64,000 nt of DNA from Stenopsyche tienmushanensis (GCA_008973525.1 WACJ01000132.1:620001-684000), one strand, 5' to 3'; positions 21,772-33,699 are shown, numbered from the stretch's first letter. A program made the numbers and translations. Notes: a model not told the origin generated them from the letters alone.

Positions 21772-21850
21772 TTAACCCTTTAAGTGGGTATGACGTATAT
21801 ATCCGTCAAGACCAAAGTTCATGCAAAGTGGGTATGACGGATATATCCGC
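21772..21850 (+). mobile_element. Left end of a piggyBac-like element with paired near-palindromes
   Basis: TTAA at 21772-21775 is followed by CCCTTTAAGTGGGTATGACG. Two copies of GGGTATGACGxATATATCCG are present, near 21786 and 21830, about 44 bp apart. The same layout, with different sequence, occurs at the left end of the relic at 43.89 kb. No matching right end was found before the hAT copy at 22052, so the element is truncated or interrupted. Confidence 0.55.
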
Positions 21851-21874
21851 ATTGTGAAAGTTAAGCAAATCTAA

Positions 21875-21982
21875 TGTTGGCGCATATTGGTCGGGTGAAA
21901 TGAAGTTTGGGCTGCGGGGGCGGGAAAAGGAAGGATGCGCGCGCAATACGGTGGTTAAATCGATCTTCGAGACGAGAGCGAG
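21875..21982 (+). repeat. Dispersed repeat R2, copy 1
   Basis: TTGGCGCATATTGGTC and GGATGCGCGCGCAATACGG match the block at 42874-42976 with about 75-80% identity by eye. It is GC-rich for this window. It lies directly inside the piggyBac-like left end and may be interior sequence of that family. No function is recognised. Confidence 0.55.
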
Positions 21983-22051
21983 TGTGCATATGCTTTTGGA
22001 TCCCAGCTCTTCTAATAAATAAAAAAAGGCTTTTAAATTCAAGACATTCCC

Positions 22052-22538
22052 GCTAAAATTTGAACGCTTGGAAACAGTGGCGTAACTACTAATTGGCGAG
22101 CTTAGGCGACGCCTAGTGGCAGTAACTGTCTAATCTATGTATTTATATATATACAGTACACATATGTTTTTCAAATTGTTTTATTAACATATTCCTACCG
22201 GTGATGTATTTACTACACCTCGACTCCAATAATGGGAACATCGATATGAAATATAATAGATACGGAGTTCAGAATTTTTGTATTCCTCCGTAATATAATT
22301 ACGAATCATATCGACGTGTTATAGTATATAAGTATTCATCTGTAGCGACGGGAAATAAATAATTTGTCGGGAAATCGGGAATTTTGCGAGTTTTAGTCCG
22401 TGTCTCAGCAGAAAGGAATTTTAACAGTCACATTGATGGTGTTTTCCCGTCCCCGGGATCCCGGGACTGATCCCGGGATGGTCTAATGCCATACTGAAAT
22501 CCCAGGATCGAAATTTTGGCTCAGGATTGGATTCCCTA
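22052..22538 (+). mobile_element. hAT element copy 2, left end missing
   Basis: The right end is CAGGATTGGATTCCCTA, the family terminus, and the internal blocks ACCGGTGATGTATTTACTAC and TTTGTCGGGAAATCGGGAAT match copy 1. The left terminus is absent, so sequence similarity begins near GAACGCTTGGAAACAGTG. This copy has TCCCGG-rich palindromes near 22446-22482 in place of the transposase remnant found in copies 1 and 4. Confidence 0.75.
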
Positions 22539-24299
22539 ATTGCAATCCTAAAAAAAATCGATTACTTTCGGGTCCTCCTAATATTTTAAATTAAATATTT
22601 ATTTTACAATTCAATATCTCTAAAATGATTGATTGGCGTTAGTTTTATCAAGCTATTGTCGTTAGAAGCACTGGCATACTTCCAAGCGTGACTTGGAATT
22701 CTTCCAACGATTTCTTATATTGCTTTAAGAAAAGAAAAGTTACTAAGTTATCTATTTTTATCGATTTACCACGCGTGTGATTTAGACCACGCCTAAATGT
22801 ATTTAATATTAAGTCTTAAAATTATTTTTTATATTTAATAAATAACCATATTCAATCGTATGACTTATTTAAGTTCGTGGTTCCGCGTGTGACGTCCGTT
22901 TTTATTTTTAGTAATTTATATTTAAGGGTCGTTTGCAAATGCCATTTACTCCATTAGATCGCCACATATAACTCTTTTATGCTCTCCCGTATGATAAAGG
23001 GCAATTAAAGTCCGCCTTAATTATGTAATAACTTTATAGTCCATTCATAAGGGCCTCGTGGTGCCATTCGTAGTGCAAATATTGTAGTGTAAGCACGTTT
23101 AAATGCCCCAAACAACGAAGAAAATAAAAATAGCAATAAACATTTGGGCTCGTAAAATATATTATTTTATATTGTGGCAACAGAAAGAGGCACGCAGAAA
23201 GAGTAAATAGGGCCTTAATAAAAAATGTACAGTTATCATTACTGTCCTTCTACTAATATTTGAGGACGCTACTCTAGGACAAGGCCCGTTGACAAATTTT
23301 GTTCACGGTCATCAAGGGACCTCATTATACGTGGCTTTAATGCTATTTTTCTAAGTATGGGGGGATAAAATGGCCCTTTTTATTAGGTGACATTTTTATG
23401 TGATAACTTTTGTTGTTGCATTTATCAACTTGAATGATTTTGTTGAAAATATTTGATAAATATATTATTTTTAAATTATTATGCAATCTGATAGTTTTAT
23501 GTTCACGCCTAGATGGCTCCACGGTCAATGTGTCAATATGTCAAATGCTGAAATATTGCCCATAAGAAAAAAATTGGCATCGTATGATTTACGAGACATT
23601 TTCCATTGGAGATTTCGCCCAGGCGCTGCGGCCCTGTATGGGCGCGTCAATTTGAATAAAATGCGCATTTGTAGGTCACGCAAAAAGGCCCATGCCGGCT
23701 CGAACGAAATACGTTTTTATACATAAAAGCACGGAGCAATTTCGATACTTTGTACAGAGTCACGCCGGATACAAATATATATCATACGGAATGAAATCCG
23801 TTTGTTGGCTCGAGTCGTGTGCTTCGAATCGGGGATTACACTCGTTTTCACGCCCGAAGCGATGCAAGTAATTTTATATTAGCCAGATTGCCAACGACTT
23901 GACGCTTATTGGTGGCTTTAACTCGTTTATCGGATGATAACGTGGTAACGTGGTCGTTCTGCTCGTCTGGATGAATCTGGTTGCATCTGAGAAAGCGATC
24001 AAATTTCGCCAATTTCTTTGTATGAAAGAAGTCTTAAAATATTTTTAAATAAATAAATTTTAAAAATACACATTTTTGATGTTTTTTGTTCGATTTGATT
24101 ATCAAATCTGTGTTTTGTGTTTGTGAAAAAAAAATTGTGTTTCTACAAAAATGTGTTTCATGACTTAGCCAATATTCGAACCATTAAAAAATAATATTTC
24201 ATCATATTTATATTTTTTAAATTAAATATGAACTAGCTTTAAATAAATAATTACAAACGCGCCAGAAGCTTCCACGTATATTTCCATTGAAAACTATAA
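22539..24299. other. 1.8-kb stretch, possible conserved noncoding block
   Basis: The part 23480-23960 is more balanced in base composition, with an 81-codon frame lacking any motif. It includes short words such as TTTTATACATAAAAG and looks like unique, non-transposon DNA. It is a reasonable candidate for a cis-regulatory block, but nothing proves it. Confidence 0.35.
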
Positions 24300-24372
24300 G
24301 CCCGGCTAGCTCAGTCGGTAGAGCATGAGACTCTTAATCTCAGGGTCGTGGGTTCGAGCCCCACGTTGGGCG
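24300..24372 (+). tRNA. tRNA-Lys (anticodon CUU), copy 4
   Basis: It is identical to the other copies over all 73 nt. The 3' flank GCAATTTTTTG provides a T6 terminator, the same GCAA plus T-run seen after copies 1 and 2. Confidence 0.96.
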
Positions 24373-24669
24373 CAATTTTTTGAATATTTTTTTTGTTTTC
24401 AAACACTTAATTTTTTAATGGAATTTTGCAACTTAATTATTTATATTAATCTCAATATGAAGTTGGGATGTTTGCATTTATACAAACGACATATTTGAAT
24501 GTTATCAAGTATGTATCAATGCCATACTGTTCCTAGATGTCATCAATAAAAAAAAAATTATAAAAAGTATGTATATCGATTCGATTATGATTTTCGTTAT
24601 TTATATTAAAAACCTACTTTCTAGCATAAATCAAAACATTTTATTCTTTCCTTAATATTGTCGAATTTA

Positions 24670-25395
24670 TGAGGCATATTCAGAAAGTAAGTGTACTAGA
24701 TTTTTATATTTTTTTTAGAAAAAGTATATTTGAAAAAAAATTACAGGATATTTTTGGGTACACTTATTGACTTTTTTCTCATATAATTACCATCCCGTTC
24801 AATGTGTGTGATACCACAACTTTCCTGCAAGCTCCTCACTCCACTTCAGAACCTCTTTCGGTAGAAATTTAAATTCCACCCATTTGTACTTTCAAGGAGT
24901 TGATAAGATGATAATCTGAAGGTGCCGAGTCTGGGGAATGTTTTAGTTCACAGCATCCCAGCTAATCCAAGAGCGCCTTGATGGCTAAGGCTGTGTGCAG
25001 ACAGGCGTCGTTGTGCAACAAGCCCACTCCTCTCGTTAGCATTCCCCTCCATTTATTTTTAATGCTCTTTTTAAATTCTTTTAGGATCTCACAATATTGT
25101 TGTGCATTGATAGTCTCCGTTTGAGGCAGAAATTCGACCAAAATGATATCTTCTTGGTCCCAAAATACCGAGGCCATGATTTTCTTGCCCGAATTGTAGT
25201 TTTGAATTTTTTTGTAGATGAGAAATTGATGTGTCGTCACTGTGACGACTATAACGTACTTACGTATTTTTGCTATGATCGCTTTATTAAGTATTTCTTC
25301 TCTACCACTCTATCTCACTGTATTACCAATCCTCAAAAAGCACAAAACTACAGCCCGTTATGGTCACAGTACACTTACTTCCTGAACATGCCTCG
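24670..25395 (-). mobile_element. Mariner element, internal-deletion derivative (726 bp)
   Basis: Terminal inverted repeats are GAGGCATATTCAGAAAGTAA on the left and, inverted, GAGGCATGTTCAGGAAGTAA on the right, both running on into GTGTACT. TA flanks the left end (24668-24669) and TG, a decayed TA, the right. The C-terminal half of a transposase lies between them on the minus strand, and the N-terminal DNA-binding half is deleted. The terminal repeat resembles that of the mariner fossil at 47967 but is not the same family. Confidence 0.85.
24800..25240 (-). pseudogene. Mariner transposase, C-terminal half
   Basis: The frame at 24962-25240 reads KKIMASVFWDQEDIILVEFL, then ETINAQQYC, RGMLTRGVGLLH and ALLD. 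This is the segment between the first and second catalytic aspartates of mariner/SETMAR-like transposases. The second catalytic motif, normally HDNARPHT, has become HNDACLHT. Past a frame break, SDYHL-like residues appear near 24900, which would be the third aspartate of a DD34D enzyme. Stops and the lost N-terminus make it inactive. Confidence 0.85.
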
Positions 25396-25595
25396 TGATA
25401 CCTTAATATAATAATTTCTGTGTCCACTACGTAAGAGCTACGTATTAAAAACATATAATTATGACTACAGCGAAATGCAATGAATTTTGCAGTATTAGAA
25501 CATTCTGAGCAGACTAAATTTAAGGACATCCGACGCGACATGGAGAAAGCGACGGGCCATTAGCCTTATAAAGGCAGTAGTAGAGCTAGGCGATG

Positions 25596-25840
25596 TATTG
25601 CTGTGGGGCTGAGAGGTAAGGATCCATGCGCATGTGTGCGCTCTTCCTCACCTCGAAAAGCGACTGTCGACCCGCGTCACCGATTCGCGGCATAGTTGAT
25701 TAAAGGCTTATACCTTACAAAACCGGGCATGCCATTATCGCCTCTCGGCATAGTTGACAAAAGGCTTTGTTTACCTTAGCAAAGCGGATCGGACATCGGA
25801 CAGATCGATATTGATTTTTATATATAATATATATAGATAG
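25596..25840 (+). repeat. Dispersed repeat R4 with TA-rich tail, copy 1
   Basis: TGTGTGCGCTCTTCCTCACC and GCGACTG match TGCGTGCGCTCTCCCTCACT and GCGACTGG in the copy at 36108. Both end in a GGAC-containing word followed by GATTTTTATATATA or GGTTTTTATATATATAGAT. A GC-rich body with a fixed TATATATAGAT tail suggests a short retroelement or LINE 3' fragment, but the class is unresolved. Confidence 0.5.
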
Positions 25841-28211
25841 ATATATGAGTACTTATAGTCACTTAAATGTCTTAAAAAACTTAAAATATAAAAGGCATTT
25901 TCCTGTGTATATAATATTAATACATTATATCTTATATTTTTAGGGAAAGACATTAAGAAAAGTTGGTTACATTTTTTTCAAATTTTAATTCCCTAAAAAA
26001 TAAGAGTGGTAAATAGGTGTTAGATTGTATAGTGAATGAACAGACATTAAGTGCCATAGATTTTCACAAATTCAGCAACACATTTCCAGGGATGCACAAA
26101 TGTCAAGGGGTTGTTATGAGTGTTGATCCAACCACTTCGGCAATTACATACGTAACCAGGATCGAAATAGAAGGTTTAACCGCCAATTTATAAACATACA
26201 CGAGGAACACAGTGCTGAATGAAAAAGGGGGAGCATTCGTAGCGCAGAATCGATGCCATATTCGTCCCGGGTGGTTCAATTTTCTTCCGAACAAATATTC
26301 CTTTTTCCGGGAGGGGCGCAAACGATCTACGTGACCCATTTGTGAGGATTACGGCCAATAAAACCGAAGGTTCTTCCTCCACTTATGTACTTCTGGATAT
26401 GGTGGACCTCCTTTTATTACGCGGGCCTTTTTAACTTCATCCCGTTAGTTAACAGCGGAAGTCTGCATTGTCGCATCCCGGGTGACGCGCACGAGGGAGT
26501 CAGGGCCAATGCCAATTTAAAGGTTCCAAAGACGCGGAAATTGAAACCTGATGACCTTAATATTTGAGTAAGCCAATTTGAAATTAGGAAAAAAATATAA
26601 GGGATTTTTATTTCAAGTTTACAGTTGAATTATTCGAGGAATGAAATAAAAAAGATTAAAGAACTTCATGAGGGGCTAATTTAGACTTTAGCGCTATTTT
26701 TCAATGTAAAATATAAATGATCAACGGAAACCTGCGGTTAAAATCTTCGATTAAGATTTGATAAAAAACACCCCCAAGAATTAATTCCGTGTCATTGCGA
26801 ACAAGCAATTTTCATGCTCCTCGTTTAATATCTTTATTTTTTCTCATTGAAAGAGAAGGCTCCGTATTTTTTGTGTGCGTGCAGGAAACAGTGTAAATTA
26901 AAGGAAACCATCAGGAAAAACAAATAAATTTTCCGCCCGACTTTAATGTTATCTATAAGAAGGGATAGCCGAAGAATGGCTCGTAAATCAAATAAACATG
27001 GGGTTGTAAAAATGGATTATCAACATAATTCAAATTTTATACACGAGTTGGTGTTTTATATTATTGTTATTGGTTCGCATATTTTTTCATGGATGCTTAT
27101 TACAAATGAAACGTAACCAATTCGTTGTATTGTATTGAAACACACTTATTTAAGAAAGAACGTTGGGCACGAAAACCTTTTCTTTTTAAATTGTGGCAGT
27201 CATTAATACATTGACTAGAAACTTGGCACAGGGTTTGTATCATTGGACAGGGCTATTGGCGGAAGCAAGACACAAACGTTGTATCATGTATTGTATCAAA
27301 ATGGATTGTATTTATTAATAAATAATCATTAAGAATACACTTTGACTACATTGTAAAAGCGAAAGTAAGCCTACAAATGAAATTATATTAATTTATAGTT
27401 TTGGCCCAACATTAATTTCAAGCGAAAACTATGCTTGTCGATATCGAATTTTCATTAAATCATACTGCTAATTAAATTTCCCGGAATGGTAAAGCCCACT
27501 TATTCTTCAAAGGCAGTTAGTGTCTGTAAAACACTTGTGGCGTACACTTGGAAAATTCCCCCTTCATGAACATCCAAAACGCCAAGTGTGCACCGAATTA
27601 TACCTGAATTCCCGGTTCCGAAAAACTTTTTTTCAAAGTCAATAACTCTCCTCTATTTTTTTCCCGATAGTGGTCGTTGAATGCAGCAGGCGAACTTTTT
27701 ATCGGAACAGACCTGGAGGCTTTGTACCGCCGTGTGTAACCATGAAACAAGCCTTTTAAACGCTCAGCCTCAGTGTACATTTGAAACTTTTTCAATCTAT
27801 CCTTAAATTAAAATATTTCGTGGTTGATAAGCCACCGTAAAAATGCTTTATAACTGTGCAAAGGACTCAGCCCAGTTTACAAATATTAAATTGAAAATTC
27901 CGCATACTTTGAACAAAGCTGAAATTTCATAGGAAAATATTTCAGGACAAAAGAGTAATTTCGCGTCTGTCCTGTATTATAAAAAAAGCATAAAAATGTG
28001 TTTGTTGTTTTCATGTTGTCAATTTTTACTGAAGAATTTTTGCTTCGTTGAAAATAATATTTCATATGTTGGATTCATATACATTTTTTAACATCTGCCA
28101 AAGGATATTTAGGTCAATTACAAAAGAATGCTAAATATAGCCTCAAGCGATATATCACTCCCAAATGAACCTTAGTAAAATACTTACTATTCAGTATCGA
28201 ATTGTCTATTT
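25841..28211. other. 2.4-kb stretch without recognised genes
   Basis: A 65-codon minus frame (27598-27795) has balanced composition but no motif and no convincing splice pair. The segment 26100-26560 is GC-richer and featureless. Confidence 0.45.
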
Positions 28212-28292
28212 AATGGTATTTATGGATGTTTCTTCGACTTTGAAAAAGCATATGACAAAGTACGATACGATATAAAAAGGTGGGAAATATGA
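28212..28292 (+). pseudogene. Non-LTR retrotransposon reverse-transcriptase relic
   Basis: In one frame the segment reads NGIYGCFFDFEKAYDKVRYD before a stop at 28290-28292. This is the conserved RT block of LINE ORF2 proteins (F-I-D-F-x-K-A-F-D-K/R-V/I), which contains the first catalytic aspartate. Only about 25 residues survive. The downstream side is cut close to the hAT element starting at 28343. Minus-strand LINE sequence at 63.8-64 kb could be from the same class, but the two cannot be linked. Confidence 0.7.
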
Positions 28293-28342
28293 AACAATAT
28301 ATAAGAGATCTATTGTATTAAAAAAAGACAATATGTCTTGAA

Positions 28343-28832
28343 TAGGGAATCCAATCCCGAGCCAAAATTTCAATCCCGGGATTTCGGGATTTTTCGGGAA
28401 AGAATTGTATTTATTTAAGAAAAGATAAAAATACAATTAAAAAATAGATAAATGAAATACTAAAAAGTTCAAATATTATTTTGAAAACATGCTGATAAAA
28501 TTATTTTCTGCTGAGACATGGAAGCTCGCAAAATTCCCGATTTCCCAACAAATTATTTATTTCCGTCGCTGCAGATGAATACTTATATACTATAATACTT
28601 TGATGTGATTCGTAACTATATTACGGAGGAGTACAAAAAATTCTGAAGCCCGTATCTATTATATTTCAAATCGATATTCCCATTATTAGAGTCGATGTGT
28701 AGTAAATACATCACCGGTACGGAAAGGTTAATATGACAATTTGAAAAACATATATGTACTCTATATATGTATACATAGATCCCGAAAAATTCGGGATTTA
28801 AATTGATATTTACTAATCCCGGGATTCATTAA
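28343..28832 (-). mobile_element. hAT element copy 3, inverted, 5' end missing
   Basis: The terminus TAGGGAATCCAATCCCGAG at 28343 is the family's right end read in reverse. Internal blocks AATTCCCGATTTCCC and GTAGTAAATACATCACCGGT are the complements of those in copy 1. The far end stops inside the AATCCCGGGATTCATTAAAA region without the terminal repeat. No transposase remnant is left. Confidence 0.78.
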
Positions 28833-28924
28833 AAGTAGAAAATGACATTCCAAGCCGACCCTAAACACTTCAAACCAAAAAAATACATTCAATTTTTAAA
28901 ATTTATAATGGTAACAAAAAATAC

Positions 28925-28953
28925 GTGTTTCCTGAATCGTGACTCGATACTAA
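28925..28953. repeat. Short dispersed repeat, shared with 14250 and 37661
   Basis: TGTTTCCTGAATCGTGACTC continuing to GATACTAA is shared, with one to three changes, with 14251-14275 and 37662-37689. It may mark an end of an unrecognised element. The flanks are too AT-rich to align by eye. Confidence 0.4.
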
Positions 28954-30559
28954 TTGATTTTAAAAATAGGCTTAAAAAATATGATTTTCTTGTTGGCCAA
29001 ATAAATGAAATATTAAGCATATCCAATGAGTAAATGTGATTCATTTAAATCGATTGAAATATGACTAAAACCCGTTTTTTTTGTACTTACGGTAATTGAT
29101 CAGATGAAAAAAATAATACATATATTTCCCACCACGAAAAAATGAGGACAAGGATGAAATCCACAATATTTCATATTGGTCCTTTCATATGATACCATTG
29201 AGAAAATTCGCGAAGTCATTTAGGCAATAAAAGGCACTGTGGCGAAATTTATTTTGTAACTTTTGAACTGGCATAATTCGAAGATCGTATTTTTAAAAGT
29301 TTGCATAACGGCCCTGTGCCCTACTGAACCATGAAATCAAATGGAAAACGTATATTATCTTAACGGTTGCTCAAAAATTATGCTGGATATTCGACATTCG
29401 AATCGAAATATTAACCGGAAATATTGGATTTCGTATCCTTAATAAACGACAAACGATATAATCTATTAATAGTATTTTTATTGTTCCGGGTAGTGAATAT
29501 ATTTGTCATAATGTCGTCTATATGTCCGTGGGAACGGCGGCGATTTGAAGATAAAAAAGCCATGTTAATCTTCGAAATTCCAAAAAATATCAGTGAAATA
29601 ATTTCTTGTAGATAATAAGGATTTACATTATGTAAATATACAAAAAAATGATGCCTTGGACATGACTGAGTTAATTTATAAATACATTGTATTATTTTCG
29701 AGCAAATATCAAAACATTGAGATAATCCCATGCTTCCACTATATGAGATTCTTTACGATATATTATATTTGGGTTCCCATCATTATTGTTGCTACGATAA
29801 AAAAGACAAATTCTTCCTTGGTCAATAAAGAGAAATATGTCCTTTATGCGACGATAGAGACCCAAAATTTGATTTATATCCTTACCGTTTCGCCGATTCC
29901 GATCCGCGCCCCCGCTTGATTTACTGCCTCGAAATATCTTCCTTTTTTGATACAACAATACATTTTTAAGGATGCAGGACCCTCACAAACAGCCTCCCGG
30001 GGGATATTTAAATCTTAATTAGCTTACAAAACCGAGAGCGCGTATTTGTTGTGCGTAACGTCGCCGAGACGAGATAAATATGACGGAGCAAGCACTTATG
30101 ATAAATTGTAAGCACTCGACGTTACATTTGAGCGACGAGAGATACAATTTGCATCGTAGGTTATATGTAATCTTCTCATACCCGGGAAAATTTCTTTCAT
30201 GGTCGTTTTGTGTCGTGGGAAAACCAGTAATGCCGGGACGTTCACCGGAGCATGTGTTCGTCGTTCGGAAATACTGCAAATAATTCATTTTCCAGTTTCG
30301 TGTGTTCATTTTTCAGCGATGATATATGAGGGTGCGACATAAATGCAATGTAGACTAACAACTTAATAGCATGAAATATTTTCCGATTAAAAATGTAAAT
30401 TCATCCTTAAATTCATATTTAATCGAGTTTATTTAATAATTTTCTGATAAAAATCCTACAGGCATGACGCATAATGCAGACAGATTATTAAGGTGAGATT
30501 AGTTGGAAAAAAATGATGTTGATTTTATTGCGTTGAGTTATTCTAAGAATTAATTTGCG
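28954..30559. other. 1.6-kb stretch with overlapping antiparallel frames
   Basis: Frames of 106 codons (29411-29731, -), 87 codons (29656-29919, +), 88 codons (29692-29958, -) and 96 codons (30019-30309, -) overlap each other on both strands. None has a motif. Such antiparallel openness usually reflects composition. The CpG content around 30040-30250 is above the local average. Confidence 0.4.
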
Positions 30560-31170
30560 GATTCGGGAGGCTCAATTTTCGACGACTTTATCGCATAAAT
30601 CTGGCTGAATTTGCTAGATGACGTTCATTGTGTAGACTTTGAGGTCATCAATTGTTTGCGGTTTATACGCATAAACCTGCGATTTAAAATAGCCCAAAAG
30701 AAAAAAGTATTGGGTTGGAAACTATGAAACGGGCGTTGAATAAAAACAAAAATGAAAAGCGCTATTTTTCACATTATGTGAGGATGTGGTAAAGCTTTAT
30801 ATGGCGGTGAGCAATGCTAGTTGTTTTTTCATAAGTTTCTTATGCATAACACCAATTTCACAGCAATATGACTCTGCTATTATGGTTTTACCTGATTGCA
30901 GGAAGGAATAATGGATCACTACTTTGGCATTTCACCATATGTTAACCATAATCTTTTTTTTGAATTTGAAATGAATACGAGCCTTTAAAGTTTATGAACA
31001 AAAATATCGAGCGCACGTTATAATGAACTTTATTCAGTCGCCTACTAAAACGCCCGTTTCATAGTTTCCAATCTAATATAAAGGCGTCAGATCGTCTTGT
31101 TTGAACCGCATGTCATTGGTATCCATATCATTCAGTTTAGGCTACAATAAGTTTCTCATCGTCGATCTGT
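30560..31170 (-). pseudogene. IS630/Tc-mariner-like transposase fossil, split by a MITE
   Basis: Minus-strand reading from right to left gives LNDMDTNDMRFKQDD (31145-31085), the block around the second catalytic aspartate, usually WFQQDGATCHT. After the inserted element it continues with FFLLGYFKSQVYAYKPQT and IDDLK (30705-30640), then QIQPDLCDKVVEN and ASRI (30610-30565). That order matches the family with the LTPxDFFLWGY block. The sequence between the two motifs is deleted, joining QDD directly to the LTP region. Several stops confirm it is dead. Confidence 0.8.
30708..31078. mobile_element. Mariner-type MITE (367 bp) with exact TA duplication
   Basis: The element runs 30710-31076. The left end TTGGGTTGGAAACTATGAAA and the right end, inverted, TTAGATTGGAAACTATGAAA are followed by a shared CGGGCGTT. 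TA stands at 30708-30709 and 31077-31078. The host fossil can be read straight across the site when the element is removed, and the undisturbed relative at 18.8-18.9 kb confirms the empty site. No coding sequence lies inside. The TTGGGTTGG start is typical of mariner termini. Confidence 0.85.
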
Positions 31171-31181
31171 AGCGCTTGTCG

Positions 31182-31622
31182 TTAACCCCTAAAGGAGTAC
31201 TATCCCAGGGCTTGGGACCCCCCCTCCACTTATTCGAAAGAGCATTCTTGTACATAGAGCTCGGAGATAGGCAGAGACAGGGAGCGAACGTAGCGCTGCT
31301 CGGGAGACAGAGACGGAGAGCTTCTCCGCATTAACCAAAATTTATCGACTAATAATGATTTCGATTTCAAGTGTGTTATTTGTTTACGCAAAGAAATGAC
31401 CGAATATTTTGAGCTATCGACAGTGCTTATATATTTAATGGCTTCATGTTCGTGAATCATTTCCTTCTAAAGCAGGAGCAAATGAATCGATTTTTTGTGT
31501 ATTGTTTATGTAAAGAAATGAAGTGGTCTCGTATGCTATCAACAGTGTTTATTTACAATTGACTCTGCCTCGAATTGAAGATTTTCTTACGCTGATAGGA
31601 GCTAACAGAAAATAATCAGACA
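31182..31622. mobile_element. TTAA MITE copy 2 (family T1), right end missing
   Basis: TTAA at 31182-31185 is followed by CCCCTAAAGGAG. Shared blocks with copy 1 are GTGTATTGTTTATGTAAAGA, CTATCAACAGTGTTTAT and ACGCTGATAGGAGCTAACAG. CTTGTACATAGAGCTCGGA and ACTAATAATGAT are shared with copy 3 at 58.2 kb. The copy fades near 31622 without a closing terminus. Confidence 0.62.
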
Positions 31623-33689
31623 CAAAATTCGCAGAAAGCGAAACGAAACGTGAAATTTACTGCCTCAGATTTTCCCGTACACTTTCACGCACAGCAGCGA
31701 TGTTTTCAACATACCTTGCGTTTCGACATCGTTCGATTATTGGCTAATTATTTATGAAACCGATTAATTCAAATTTAGTCACCAAATGTCAAATAATCGA
31801 CTCGATAGGATGATAGTGGCGAAGATAAAAATCACACAATACGCTGAACGTTTCTCGAATAGAGCACTGATTTTGAAAATAAATTTTGATTATTGTAGGA
31901 TTGGTTCAGCGTTATAATCTTCTATGATAATTTGCCATATATTTTTAAACAACATAGTCGTTATAACCTAACAAATTTTGAGCGTTCTTATTGAAAGGCT
32001 CTGCAATTCAATTAAAATTCCGATGATGTTTATTTTATGTGAATACAAATATCAATATTTGACCAACGCCTCTTAAATTCATCTAAATTTCTAAATATTC
32101 ATCTAAATAAAATCCTGATCACGAAACCCCATATGAAATAACTATATATAGTTGCATAATATAGATGAACTTGGTGTGGTGATCTGATATTATGTTTATA
32201 TTCATTTCTATGTTTGTGAGTAATTTTCTTAAGTTTCCACGAGCACTGATTTCTTGTCACGCTCTACTAAATAGGAAGACGCGGAAGCAATCAGCAGCTT
32301 TTGTATAGTAACCCAAAATGCAGGATATAAAATTGGTATGATGAAATCTTCGTCACAAATAGCACAAATTCAGTTGAATAAGTCATTAATTCAAACAGGA
32401 CAAACAATATTTTTTGCCAAATAATTAAAGGCGGAAACATTTAGCTGATTGTATAAATTAGGCCAATTGGGCCAGAGTGTTCTTATGCTGAATTCGTTCA
32501 TCATAACATCACGAACGAATAACTATGCATTAGTAAATGATTTTGGCATCGTTGAAATATGCCATCGTATAAATTCACCAGCTGTATACGTCCAAAATAG
32601 TTGATCAATTAAATTAAAATTTGCAACAAACTGATGCCAAATTTTACAACGAATCAATTTGTTTTTGCCTGTATGCAAATCAGTATAATTGATGAAAGCT
32701 CCAATATCAAAACAATCAAATGTTAAAAGGACGCTCGGAAATAATTTTATATACATAAACTTTGCATAATTCCGAATTGCAGTAGGAAATTTGCATTTTA
32801 ATTGAATTTCTATAACGCGATTAAATTATCACACTTAATTCCGAAGTGATTTAATTATGCAGCGGATTATGCAAGAAGTGCACAGAATTGCACTTAATGT
32901 CGTTTTATGCGATAATATTGACTTAAAATGGTATTTACTTCAGAGGCTTAATTGATTCTCTGATTGCTCTGTTCAATAGCTCAATTTCATAAAGAAAGTC
33001 ATCATCTATTATACTATTGTTAATGGGGTAATGAATGATACTTAAAGCTTTCCGCTCGAAGCTTAGGTAATTTTTTGCTCTATTTGATATATGATTTACG
33101 CGTTGAATTGCTTGAAAATATAATGCGAATAGCTATTCATATTCGAAAACCTATCATCTGAATGAAATTCAATTGGGAATGTATTCATTTAAATGTGATC
33201 CTCTTCAGTACGAAGGGCGAATAGCTCCAGCTACTCCAGACTCTTGGGAAATAAGATATATTTTAATTAATTAAGTATCATGTAACAAAAATCTTCAGAC
33301 ATACATTTTATATTATTTTTTTTATATTGGGGATCTATAAATTCATTATTTTATGTGATCTTAAACAGTATCTTAAAAGTACTAAACAACACTTTTTTTA
33401 AAAAAAATCGACTTTAAAAGACAGAAAAAAATTTGAAAAAATATATATCCATAAAGACGATCAATATCCAAATTTGACTATTAAAAATAAAATCTAGACA
33501 TTGTCAAAATCGAAGCTCATCAATAATTTTGAACAGCGAGTGGCCTTAAGAAACGAAGATCTGCTCACATCATGTTTGGATCTAATTTATTACCAATGAT
33601 GAATTTCTCTTCGTTTTTGCTATAAAACTCAATTACTAAACTCATGTTTTTTTAATTTTTATATTGATATAATTGAATCTAAAATTATC
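31623..33689. other. 2.1-kb stretch without recognised genes
   Basis: AT-rich unique-looking DNA. The largest frames (77 codons, 32523-32756, minus) have no features. I see no repeat terminus. Confidence 0.5.
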
Positions 33690-33699
33690 CAAAGGTGAC

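Noticed and set aside
27598..27795. 65-codon minus frame with balanced composition, considered as an exon
   Set aside because: No convincing splice acceptor and donor pair or homology could be argued from sequence alone.
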